DNA from: Onchocerca volvulus
Taxonomy: Eukaryota; Nematoda; Chromadorea; Rhabditida; Onchocercidae
Direction of reading: 5' to 3'
NCBI GenBank assembly: GCA_000499405.2
Contig: HG738139.1
Location: 1,291,361 to 1,355,360 of the forward strand
DNA: 64,000 nt
Shown: positions 1 through 9,977 of the stretch, in pieces
How positions within the stretch are numbered: the stretch's first letter is position 1
How the letters are laid out: each line of letters starts with the position of its first letter
Made by a program: the position numbers and the translations under genes
The notes under the pieces: generated by a model
Databases searched by the model: none
Seen by the model: the letters and a program-made list of their open reading frames with translations, nothing else
Told to the model about the DNA's origin: nothing

Positions 1-316
1 CTTCCTTCACAGTATAAAAAGGGAGGATTTTCTCATAAGGACACTTCATACTTTATACTTCTCACTTTCTACACTTGTATCCACACCATGACTGCTTTCA
101 AATCCTTTCTCCCGATATTCTTTGTACTTTAGTCGACAATAAATGATCGACATATTGGACGCGTTTTATGGTTTACAATAAAATTTTTAACTGGTCGTAC
201 GCTCACAATACGCTACGTGACAAAGGATATACGTAAGTAATCTTGTTGCGAAGTATTCCCTTTTTTTTACTAATACAAATTAGCAATTTTTATATCGCGC
301 AAAAAAATCCGCGACA
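1..316 (+). mobile_element. Partial BEL/Pao-family LTR, + orientation, cut by window edge
   Basis: This stretch is the reverse complement of about the first half of the LTR at 674-1287 (position 1 pairs with about 988 and position 316 with 674), with only scattered differences. It ends in GCGACA, the outer end of that LTR family, directly before Helitron coding sequence at 317. The full LTR is about 613 bp, so the remainder and any internal region lie left of the window. Whether it is a solo LTR or the 3' LTR of a whole element cannot be told here. Confidence 0.85.
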
Positions 317-673
317 TGCCGTCATTTCACCAATATATCGTAGATATGTATGCAAAAATCGAAACCGAACGTTTGCTATTCATCCGTTTGAATCAGACCA
401 AGCTTCGCTCTGAAGAATATATCCATTTGCAGGACGCAGTTGTAAATGACGGTAATACAAGTAACATTGGAAGACTAACGATTTTGCCATCTTCATATGC
501 AGGCAGTTCACGTCATATGCATGAGTACGCTCAAGATGCAATTGCATTTGTTCGCCAATACGGGCGTCCAGACCTATTCATTACATTTACGTGTAATCCA
601 GCTTGGGATGATATACAAAATCTCTTACTTCCTGGGCAATCGCCGATGGATAGGCATAACATCACAGCACATG
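317..673 (+). pseudogene. Helitron Rep/helicase gene, N-terminal piece upstream of the LTR insertion
   Basis: Open for about 119 codons. It reads PSFHQYIVDMYAKIETERL at its start and FITFTCNPAWDDI near the end, matching the Helitron_like_N replication-initiator region just before the HUH site. The apparent ATG at 316 is an accident: its A is the last base of the inserted LTR. The real gene continued further 5'. At 673 the frame is cut by the BEL/Pao element, and the next Helitron codon resumes at 6324 after one copy of the ACATG duplication. Confidence 0.85.
669..673. repeat. Target-site duplication ACATG, left copy
   Basis: ACATG directly before the TG of the left LTR. The same five bases follow the CA of the right LTR at 6320-6324. 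Five bases is the usual duplication for BEL/Pao integrases. Removing the element and one copy restores an open Helitron codon series (Ala-His-Val-Phe-Arg). Confidence 0.93.
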
Positions 674-1287
674 TGTCGCGGATTTTTTTGCGCGATATAA
701 AAATTGCTAATTTGTATTAGTAAAAAAAGGGAATACTTCGTAACAAGATTACTTACGTATATCCTCTGTTACGTAGCGTATTGTGAGCGTACGACCAGTT
801 AAAAATCTTATTGTAAACCATAAAACGAGTCCAATATGTCGATAATTTATTGTCGACTAAAGTACAAAGAATATCGCGAGAAAGGATTTGAAAGCAGTGA
901 TGGTGTGGATACAAGTGTAGAAAGTGAGAAGTATAAAGTATGAAGTGTCCTTATGAGAAAATCCTCCCTTTATATACTGTGAAGGAAGTAGGCGTGGTTA
1001 CATAGATAGCCGTAAAGAGCCAATATATATTACAAGGTCACAAGGTTAATGAGCATGTGAGATAGACATCCTTTGACACAAAGAAAGGATGTCTGGATTT
1101 ATGTAATGAAATAAACAAAGAAAAGCGCGCGAAGATGATGAAATCGTAGCAATTGATTAACAATGTCAAAAAAAAAATGACTCATGTGAATAGCTAACAA
1201 CCGTTCACTATTACATCAAATGATCACAAGTACAAAACAATTTAAATTCAAATTTTTACGATACAGTTATTTCGGTTTTTTCCGACA
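674..1287 (-). repeat. BEL/Pao 3' LTR
   Basis: 614 bp. On the + strand it begins TGTCGCGGATT and ends TTTTCCGACA. Near-identical to 5708-6319, with differences including a G/A at the 7th-8th base and homopolymer length changes. The integrase ORF runs about 30 bp into it before stopping at 1256. Confidence 0.95.
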
Positions 1288-3783
1288 CTCCCGGCTGAGA
1301 GAAAGTTTGAGTTGTATTGCTCGTTTGACTGAGTTCCATTTTCCTTCGTGCTCCTCTAGTTCGGTGAGCGACTGGTTCTTCGTTTGGTTTATCCTCTGTT
1401 GAAACTGTTCGGATTTCGTGCATATCTTCTTCATTTACTTCCAGAGGGTAAAGTAAATTGATTGGGCGATTATAAAATTTCCCATTAGGAGTTTGCACTA
1501 GTACACTTCTAATCCTTCCGTCACTTCCGACATTAAGTTTTAGAATTCTTACTAATTTCCACACACCCTTTGGTAGTCCTGATTCATTTAGTAGAACTAC
1601 TTCCCCAATACGGGGAATTCTATTTTCAACCCTTTTAGGAGATGCTATTTCTCTTTGTGTACGTTCTCTAAGGCTATTGAGATATTCATTTTTCCAATCT
1701 TCCCAAAATTTGTCTAATGTTTTGATAGTACTGAACCAATATTTAACTAATTTTTCTTTGGTATTCATTAGACACGGATTGAATTCATCGTTCATACTAT
1801 TTTTATCTACGGGTATTTCTAAAGAAACATTAGGAGAGATGAAATCAATAGGTCTTATGATCTTATAATCGTCAAAATTTAGGTAAGTTAGTGGACGAGT
1901 ATTAATTATACCTTCGACTTCTATTGTTAACGTTATTAATTCTCTCTCCCATAAAAGTTTTCTGCCTATTGCCTTTCTGAGAGCTCCCTTTGTCAATCCA
2001 ATCATTCTTTCATAAACACCTCCGGTCCATGGTGCCTTGGGTATGATATTCTTCCATGTTATCCCCTTTGAAGCGAGGAAATTTTTTGCTTGATCCATGA
2101 GAACTTTGAATATCAGTTGGAATTGGCTTGCGTTATCACTTAGAATAAGTTTAGGATATCCTCGTCGTGATACGAATCTGCGAAATACATGCATGAACAT
2201 CTCTGCTGATAAATTCTCCGCAAGTTCTAAGTGTACTGCTCTTGTAGTAAAGCAAGTAAAGAGTGCTATCCACCTTTTGGTTGTTCCATATTCAGTTTTG
2301 ATTGCAAGTGGACCCAAATAGTCAAGACCAATTTGTTCAAAGACTCTTGATTTTCGAACACGAGTTTCTGGTAGACTTGGCATTGGCGGAAGTTTGAAGG
2401 GTTTGGCTCTCCATCGTCTACAAGCCATGCATTCATTTATAATTCGTTTTATAGTGGATCTGCCCCTTGGTATCCAAAATCTTTGCCTTACTTCAGATAA
2501 CGTATGACTGATGCCAGCGTGATATAATTCTTCATGCTTGTGCTTGATAATAAGTTTAGTAATATGATTATGACGCGGTAGGTAAATAGGAAATTTACTT
2601 TCAAGATTCAACTCCGCGTTTCCTAAACGACTTCTTGTTCGCCATAAATCGTCCGCTTCGTCGACATATAAATTCCAAGTATTTATTTGTTGCTCGTTTA
2701 TTCCATCAAATTGTGCTTGTTTGATTAATGTCCATTCTGCTATATCGTAATTAGTTTTAGTTATAAAGTCTTCTCCCGTAGACATCCTTTGCAACCATGC
2801 TAATTTTTCCTTGGAAATTAACTTAAGGAATTTAAGAGCCCACAGAGTTACCTTCAATAACCGAGTCCATTTACTAAAACGACTCGCTTCTATTAATTGA
2901 AAATTTTTTGATTTAATATTTTGTTTTATTTTTGTAACTGCTGCTGTAATAGCTCTATTGAATTCGTCATCACTACTATAATTGAATCTCCATTGCGGCC
3001 ATTCGCTTTTGGCTTGTGTAAGCCATTTTGGGCCGTTCCACCATGATTCACGGTTTCGAAGTTGTATTGGTGGTATTCCTCTGGTCGCTATGTCTACGGG
3101 ATTTTGATCACTTGGAATATATCGAAAGGTAAAGTCAGCTTTCCGTATTTCTTCGACACGATTTTGAACGAAACGAGGAAGTAATTTCGAGTAATTTTTA
3201 ATCCAGAATAAAGTACATTGTGAATCGGACCATAGCGTTACGGGTACTTTTCTTAATTCCAACTGTTTTAATACGAAATGTGCAGCTCGTACTCCGATTA
3301 ATACTGATAGTAGCTCAAGTCTTGGTATAGATATGCCTTTGATAGGAGCAATTCGAGATTTAGCATATATTAAAAATGAGCTTGATTCTCCTCTTAAACA
3401 TTCAGTATTGAGAGCATAAACTGCTGCTGCATATGCTAAGTTGGAAGCATCTGTGAAAACATGTATCTCCAGTTGTTTTGCTGATTTTATTACGAATCGT
3501 GGTATATCGATCACCTCGACTGGCCAATTTTCTATCATTTGATACCATTGCTGTTCATCTTCTTGAGTTAAATTTTGATCCCAAGATCTGCTTTGTTTCC
3601 ATAAATGTTGAAGAAATAACTTAAATGAAATCATCAATGGGACTATAAAACCCAATGGATCATACTGTGAAGCGACAAATTGCAGTATAGACCTTTTAGT
3701 GATTTGATTTCCGTTCCATGGTTTTAATGTAATGCGAATGATGTCTAAATCATGAATCCATTTGACACCAAGAAAGTTGTTCT
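1256..3783 (-). CDS. BEL/Pao pol, RNase H and integrase part (799-codon ORF plus upstream frame)
   Basis: The long ORF has its first listed start at 3655, but the same frame is open and recognisably pol back to about 3780 ([19 protein letters not shown]). Residues about 46-200 are RNase H-like (HVFTDAS near the start, [11 protein letters not shown] later). The integrase zinc-binding region follows (HxxH and CxxC in NECMACRRW), then the catalytic triad region: [16 protein letters not shown] and [10 protein letters not shown] supply D, D and E. All three acidic residues are present, so this half looks chemically intact. It has lost its join to RT through a frameshift, so it could not be made as a normal polyprotein. 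Confidence 0.9.
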
Positions 3784-5629
3784 TTATCGCCTTTGGTTTA
3801 TTGCAGCTTCATTAAAAATAATTTTTGTTTCATTATACTTCAATAAGGCTTCTTCGATTCCTTTGGCTGATAATGTTATGTTGTCCACATAAATGTTCTT
3901 TTTTATTTCAGAGGCTAGTTTGTTCCCGTAAGTTTCCAGATGATAGTTTAGTGTAGCTGATAATAAAAAGGGTGATGAGATTATCCCGAAAGGAACTCTT
4001 CTAAATCGATAACATTTCATATTATCTGCATTGAGATCTTTGGTAATATCGTTTAGCCAAAGAAATCTAGTAGAGTCTCTATCCTCTGGATATAACTCTA
4101 TTTGTAAGAAAGCCTTCTCAATGTCGGCTACTATTACTATCTCCATCGTCCGGAATCTTAGCAGTATTCCGACTAAATCGGGTAGCATTATTGGTCCTCG
4201 ATAGAGTATTTCGTTTAAACTCTTCTTTCCTTGAAGGTGTGCCGAAGCGTCATACACTATTCTTAGTTTAGTTGTATTTTTATTAGGAGTAAATACGCCA
4301 TGATGTGGTAAATAGTTTACTACAACATCTTCTTTGTTTTTGAAATCCGAGTCTTCAATTATGCCCTCTTGTTTTTGTTCTTGAATTATGCGATCGTATG
4401 TGCTTAGAAGTGATTCCCGTTGCAATTGCTTGATTAAATTTTTTAAACGTCCCACACATAACCCATAATTATTGCTTAATTTATCCTTCGATTCTTTCCA
4501 TGGCCATTTCACTTGATATCTACCATTACATTTTGTTATGGAATTCTTGAATTGTCTTAATGCTTCATCATCGTCGTTGGCATTAGGTTGTTCTTGTATT
4601 CCTATAATTTCCAACTTCCAAAAGTTTTCTATTTCTGATCCGGATATTATGGTAGATACACAAATTGCATTTGAGGCATACTTCGGATTTGTCTGACAAA
4701 GTTGATTTATATCGCCCTTTCCAGCGATCATTGGTCCAACTTTTGTTTGAAGTAATGAAAAGCCAGATTTTAGTTTTTCGATTTTTTCTAATTCCACAAT
4801 TTGAAAGAAATGATCCGCACCAATTAAGATATCGGGTCGTTTCCAATAATTTCTTAGATTCCTTGTTTGACTGATCGTTGGAATTTTAACAACATGTAAA
4901 TCATTTGTCAAATATTCGATTATGTTGGCGCATATTTTAATAGTTTCGTCTTTATTAATTAATATGTTGAGCTGCGTTTGAGTTGATATATACGATCTAG
5001 GATTTCGAATACCGAAAGGAGTTATTCTTAGCTCTTGTTCATCGGTTTCTGGTAGATCGAGTCGTTGTGCTAATTCCCTCGATACAAAAGACATCTGAGA
5101 GCCGATATCAAATAAGGCCAAGGCCTTTTCTTTTCGCTCTGGTGACAGTGGATTGAATACAGTAATTTCTTTGCATAATAACAAAGTTTCTGTATATCGG
5201 TTTTTAGTCACTGCATTTGTTTGAGTTATTGTTGTTGGCTCGTTGTTAGTCGAACAATATTCATTTCTATTGATTTCTTCATTTATCTTATTAAGATCTG
5301 ACGTTTTATTTGAATGGGTTTGATCTCTTTTCCCACATAATGCGCTGTTATGAGCGGCTTTGCAATAAAAGCATTTCACCTTTTTCTTGCATTCTTTGCC
5401 TTGATGTGTTTTGAAGCAAGTAATGCATTTCTTCATTTCTTGGAGGCACTTCATTCGAGCCTTCACAGTGGGGTATACTTTGCACTCACTATCCCAGTGA
5501 TTTTCTCTCGGAGGTTTGATGTCCATATTTTTGCTCCGGAGGTTTGATGTCCATATTTTTGACCTCGAGAAGGAGATTTTCTAATCTTTCCTTCACAGGT
5601 TTGATACTTTCAATTATTACTGACGTCAT
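3784..5629 (-). pseudogene. BEL/Pao gag remnant, protease and reverse transcriptase
   Basis: A gag-like start ATG at 5629 gives about 30 codons (MTSVIIESIKPVKERL) before a 28-bp tandem duplication (5511-5562) throws it out of frame. The main ORF then runs 5526-3784 (580 codons). It begins in gag zinc knuckles ([26 protein letters not shown]). A DUF1758-type protease follows, with DIGSQMSF where D-T/S-G is usual, then RT. The RT catalytic box reads YVDN rather than YVDD. The ORF stops at 3784, where about 20 residues between RT and the next domain appear deleted with a frameshift. Most of gag is absent. Confidence 0.85.
5511..5562. repeat. 28-bp tandem duplication in the gag remnant
   Basis: The string GGAGGTTTGATGTCCATAT plus TTTTG occurs twice, 28 bp apart. 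Since 28 is not a multiple of three, the duplication separates the gag start from the zinc-knuckle frame. Confidence 0.85.
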
Positions 5630-5707
5630 ATTTTTTGAGGCTTTCTTTGTTTATTCAGTATATGGTTAGTTGTATTAGTCGTACCTCACCTCGGGCACAA
5701 TTTTTTA

Positions 5708-6319
5708 TGTCGCGAATTTTTTTGCGCGATATAAAAATTGCTAATTTGTATTAGTAAAAAAGGGGAATACTTCGTAACAAGATTACTTACGTATATCCTT
5801 TGTTACGTAGCGTATTGTGAGCGTACGACCAGTTAAAATTTTATTGTAAACCAGAAAACGAGTCCAATATGTCGATAATTTATTGTCGACTAAAGTACAA
5901 AGAATATCGCGAGAAAGGATTTGAAAGCAGTGATGGTGTGGATACAAGTGTAGAAAGTGGGAAGTATAAAGTATGAAGTGTCCTTATGAGAAAATCCTCC
6001 CTTTATATACTGTGAAGGAAGTAGGCGTGGTTACATAGATAGCCATAAAGAGCCAATATATATTACAAGGTCACAAGGTTAATGAGCATGTGAGATAGAC
6101 ATCCTTTGACACAAAGAAAGGATGTCTGGATTTATGTAATGAAATAAACAAAGAAAAGCGCGCGAAGATGATGAAATCGTAGCAATTGATTAACAATGTC
6201 AAAAAAAAATGACTCATGTGAATAGCTAACAACCGTTCACTATTACATCAAATGATCACAAGTACAAAACAATTTAAATTCAAATTTTTACGATACAGTT
6301 ATTTCGGTTTTTTCCGACA
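5708..6319 (-). repeat. BEL/Pao 5' LTR
   Basis: 612 bp. This is the promoter-bearing LTR in element orientation because transcription runs right to left. Begins TGTCGCGAATT and ends TTTTCCGACA on the + strand. Confidence 0.95.
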
Positions 6320-6324
6320 ACATG
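6320..6324. repeat. Target-site duplication ACATG, right copy
   Basis: Right partner of the ACATG at 669-673, directly following the CCGACA end of the right LTR. Confidence 0.93.
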
Positions 6325-7325
6325 TTTTCAGACAAAAGTTGAAATCGCTGATGAATTCCATGACAAAACATGAAGTTTTTGGGTCTGTGCGCTGCTGGAT
6401 GTACTCAGTGGAATGGCAAAAAAGAGGGTTGCCACATGCACATATGCTAATCTGGCTTTATTACAAAATCACTTCAAATGAAATCGACGACTTAATATGC
6501 GCTGAAAAACCGGATGCCGATGTCGATAAGGATCTGTATGAAGTTGTGACGAAAAATATGATACATGGACCTTGCGGTACACTGAACTCAAAATCACCAT
6601 GCATGATAAACGAAAAATGCTCTAAGCAATATCCTCTAGCATTGATATCCAACACAATTACAGGAAACGATGGATATCCTTTATACAGAAGAAGATCAGC
6701 AGAAGATGGCGGCAAATTAGCAACCATATACATGCGGAATGGTGACATCGAAGTAGATAACCGGTGGATTGTTCTATATTCACCTTTGCTATTAAAAGCA
6801 TTCAAAGCGCATATAAACGTGGAATACTGCAATTCCGTTAAATCGATCAAATACAATTGTAAGTACGTGAACAAAGGCAGCGACATGGCTGTTTTTGGTG
6901 TGCAGCCTGAAAGAAGTAATGGGAATGCGGTATTACATATCGATGAAATCGCACAGTGTCAGGCTGGAAGATACATTAGCAGTAATGAAGCTGTATGGCA
7001 AATTCTTTCATTTCCCATACATGAACGAAGTCCGACTGCAGTTCACTTAGCAGCACATCTAGAAAATGGACAACGCGTATATTTCACAGCTGCAAATGTG
7101 CAACAAATAGCTCTGAATCCACCGGCTGCAACGTTAACTGCTTTCTTCACATTGTGTCAGAATGACCTATTTGCGAAAACACTGCTATATTCGGAAGTGC
7201 CTTCATATTACACATGGAATGCGAGTAGAAAATCATTTGGACGACGCAAACGAGTCGAACTAGTTGAAGGACAAAGGCATATTCAAATAAACTACGATAG
7301 GCAGATTGTAAACCGTGCATCCTAA
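6320..7325 (+). pseudogene. Helitron Rep domain, piece downstream of the LTR insertion
   Basis: Continues the Helitron Rep reading frame after the retrotransposon. The HUH nuclease motif (GLPHAHMLIWL) is at about 6429-6461, and the tyrosine motif YNCKYVNKG, whose tyrosines would attack DNA in rolling-circle transposition, is at about 6852-6878. The frame appears open back to an ATG at 6252, but those first codons are LTR sequence. The frame ends at 7325 through a frameshift near 7319; the continuing Helitron sequence (HPNHDECFFLRMLL) is in the +1 frame. Key Rep residues are still present, so decay is mainly frame breaks. Confidence 0.88.
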
Positions 7326-9217
7326 TCATGACGAATGCTTCTTCCTTCGCATGTTGTTAGTAAATGTGCGCGGTCCAACCTCCTTCCAGCAATTAAAAAT
7401 TGTCAACGGCGTTACACATGCTACTTTCCGCAGTGCATGTCAAGCTTTGAATTTATTGGAGAACGACCGACACTGGGATGTATGCATACATGACGCTTGC
7501 AACATGTCACATCCAAATCAAATTCGTACACTGTTTGCAATCATATTGACCGCCTGCTCTCCTTCATCTCCAGCGAAGTTATGGGAGAAATATAAATCAT
7601 ATATGGCTGAAGATATTCTGCATCGAATACGCAGCGAAAATTCAAATATGAATATGGATTTCACAGCAGAAATCTACACCGAAGCGTTGATAATGATTGA
7701 GGATTTGTGTTTACAATTTGCGAACAAAGTTCTCAATCAACTGGGAATGCCATCACGAATCGATCTGCTGCTGCTTCGTTTGATGCAGAATTGCATCGCC
7801 AGCAAAATTACAACATTGTTGATCTTTCGTCATATGTGGAATCAAATATTTCTAAACTTACGTTTCAGCAGTAAAGCATTTACGATCGAATAATGCAAAC
7901 TGTCATAGAGGAGTTGGAGAAATCTTCTTTTTGGATGCTCCAGGAGGAACTGGTAAAACTTTTTAATTAAATTGATTCTGGCAAAAATTCGGTCCGAAAA
8001 TGGTATAGCCATAGCTCTTGGATCTTCCGGAAGATCTGTAACATTGCTACCAGGTGGAAGAACTGCTCATTCCGCTTTGAAATTGCCATTGAACATCCAA
8101 TTGATTGAAACTCCCATATTTAACATTTCCAAGACATCGAGTATGGGTAAAGTATTGCAAAAATGCAAACTTATTGTTTGGGATAAATATACAATGGCGC
8201 ACAAAAAATCGATCGAGGCACTTGATCGATCATTGCAAGATTTGCGTGGAAATATCAGACCATTTGGGAACGCATTAATATTGTTTGCAGGAGATTTCAG
8301 GCAAACATTACCTGTAATTCCTCGATCGACACCAGCGGACGAGATAAATGCTTGCCTGAAATACTCTACTTTGTGGAGACACGTAAAAACGTTTAAATTA
8401 ACTACAAACATTCGTGTTCAATTGCAAAACGATCGATCAGCTCGAATATTCTCACATCAATTGCTGGAAATTGGAAACGGAGAGATGCCGGTTGATCTGA
8501 TCACAGGACGAATTTCATTGCTCATAACTTCTGCAATTTAGTAACCTCAAAAGAAGAGTTGGTTGAAAAAGTATTTCCCAATATTCAAATTAATTATAAG
8601 AATCACGATTGGCTGAGTGTACGAGCTATTCTTGCCTCCAAGAATAAAGACTCCGGTGAATTTCACACTATTATTTAGTCTGACATTCAAAGCGGGGCAG
8701 TAACATGAAGTCCGTCTATACTGTTATGGAGACAGAGGAAGCGGTTAATTATCCAACAGAATTTATGAATTCATCCGATCTGCCAGGGATGCCATCGTAT
8801 GTACTGCAATTGAAAATTGGCATGCCAATTATCATGTTGCGAAATATCAACCAGCCAAAACTTTGTAACGGCACGCGGCTTGCAGTAAAAAAATTAATGA
8901 GCAACGTTATAGAGGCATCAGTCTTGACAGGACCTTTCAAAGGTGAAGATGTCCTTATTCCCCGCATTCCTATGATTCCAACGGATATGCCATTTCAGTT
9001 TAAGAGATTGCAATTCCCAGTTCGATTGGCATTTGCATTCACCATCAACAAAACTCAGGGTGAATCTTAGGAATTATGCGGTTTAGATCTAGAGACCGAT
9101 TGCTTTTCACAAGGACAATTATATGTTGCGTGTTCTAGATTCGGCAAACCAGACAGTCTCTCTATCTACACAGACAATGGAACAACAATAAATATTGTAT
9201 ACCCACAAGTATTGTAA
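7315..9217 (+). pseudogene. Helitron Pif1-like helicase region, frameshifted and with stops
   Basis: Helicase half of the Helitron protein in at least four frames. 7315-7770 carries the linker (LVNVRGPTSF). The frame slips near 7780. Walker A (APGGTGKT) is at 7937-7960, followed at once by a stop. 7972-8541 holds the Walker B region, reading WDKYTM where WDExTM is expected, then GDFRQTLPVIP. 8705-9070 holds the C-terminal motif INKTQGES, then a stop; readable sequence (LYVACSRFGKP) continues in the same frame to TAA at 9215-9217. The lost Walker B glutamate, stops and shifts make this a dead helicase. Confidence 0.88.
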
Positions 9218-9363
9218 AATTAATGTTTTTGAAATCGAGGAAATAAAAATATTTTATGTTTCGTTTTAACTCTAAACATTACAAAGCTATTTCTTTTTCG
9301 GAAGCTCAATCGATATTGTGCAAAATTTTTACAAAATTGTTTTTTTTCGCATGTTATTGAAAT

Positions 9364-9480
9364 TAGGAATTCCAATGGATATGTTATTTCAATTTAAGAG
9401 ACTGCAATCCCCAGTTTGATAGACGTTTGCATTCACGCTCAACAAAACTCAGAGAAATCCTTACAGTTGTGCAGTTTAGA
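9364..9480 (+). repeat. Second, older copy of the Helitron helicase C-terminal segment
   Basis: This stretch aligns with 8960-9090: the segments coding IPMIPTDMPFQFKRLQ and AFTINKTQGES recur here with many substitutions and in-frame stops. It lies in the Helitron 3' tail, downstream of the normal stop at 9217. It may be an old internal duplication or an older Helitron relic carried as part of the tail. Confidence 0.8.
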
Positions 9481-9936
9481 TCAATGGGTAAAATTTACGA
9501 AAAGAGGCAATTCAAAACACAATCTAACCATAGAAGTCAGAGAGATAATCTTTAAATTGCTTGAACGAAACAATTGATTATACACTATCCTGACGTCGAC
9601 ATTAGTGCAACGCAACTAAATCCCCCACAAATCAAAAAATAAACGAGTCACATTTTCACAAAGCAAAAAACAAACGAAAAGCTTGAATTGCTCGCCTTAA
9701 TTATTTAAAAACATTTACTCATTGGAATGCAACGCGTACCAAAATTTGAAATCAATCGATGAATATTTAAAAACATGCGCTTATTCGACTGCAACTTTGC
9801 ATCAAAATTTCAAAACAATAGATTAAGGACTTTCCGATATTTAAGATTTTGAATATAGATGAAGTGCGTATTTAAGAACTTACGGCAGTTTAAAATTTTG
9901 AACAAACGAACATTGACATTTCTACTTATATAGATT

Positions 9937-9977
9937 AGCTGGAGCCGGACACGCGAAGCGTGGCCGGGTCCAGCTAG
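9937..9977 (+). other. Helitron 3' terminal hairpin and CTAG end
   Basis: AGCTGGA and TCCAGCT pair around an inner GC-rich stem (CCGGACACGC against GCGTGGCCGG, one mismatch) with a GAA loop. The structure closes directly on CTAG (9974-9977), followed by T. A terminal hairpin plus CTRR is the Helitron 3' signature and the replication stop. Homology with the paralogous flank at 23539 starts exactly at the next base (9978), fixing the terminus. Confidence 0.85.

Larger units (their letters stand above)
674..6319 (-). mobile_element. BEL/Pao LTR retrotransposon, gag-deleted, inserted in the Helitron
   Basis: 5.65-kb element on the - strand, bounded by two LTRs (674-1287 and 5708-6319) beginning TG and ending CA and by an ACATG duplication. 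Coding order in element direction: short gag start, zinc knuckles, retropepsin-like domain, reverse transcriptase, RNase H and integrase. That order with a DUF1758-type protease is the BEL/Pao arrangement. Only about 180 bp separate the 5' LTR from the zinc-knuckle ORF, so most of gag is missing, and pol is broken by a frameshift near 3783. LTRs differ at only about ten positions by eye, so the insertion is fairly recent. I did not find a convincing tRNA primer match next to the 5' LTR. Confidence 0.93.
317..9977 (+). mobile_element. Decayed Helitron transposon (3' part), interrupted by an LTR retrotransposon
   Basis: Rolling-circle transposon remnant seen in two blocks, 317-673 and 6320-9977. 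It carries, in order, the Helitron N-terminal replication domain (FITFTCNP, HUH motif PHAH, YNCKY tyrosine motif), a Pif1-like helicase with Walker A APGGTGKT and GDFRQTLP, the helicase C-terminal motif INKTQGES, a 3' tail of about 760 bp, and a GC-rich hairpin ending CTAG. The 5' terminus is outside the window beyond the inserted LTR at 1-316. At least four frame breaks or stops show it is not autonomous now. The CTAG end is confirmed by a paralogous flank that lacks the insertion (around 23538). Confidence 0.9.

Noticed and set aside
5680..5707. Possible tRNA primer-binding site next to the BEL/Pao 5' LTR (GTGCCCGAGGTGAGG in element direction)
   Set aside because: It does not start with TGG at the expected distance and I cannot match it to a tRNA 3' end with confidence.
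6461..6886. 141-codon - strand ORF opposite the Helitron Rep domain
   Set aside because: Antisense shadow of a recognised Rep coding sequence.
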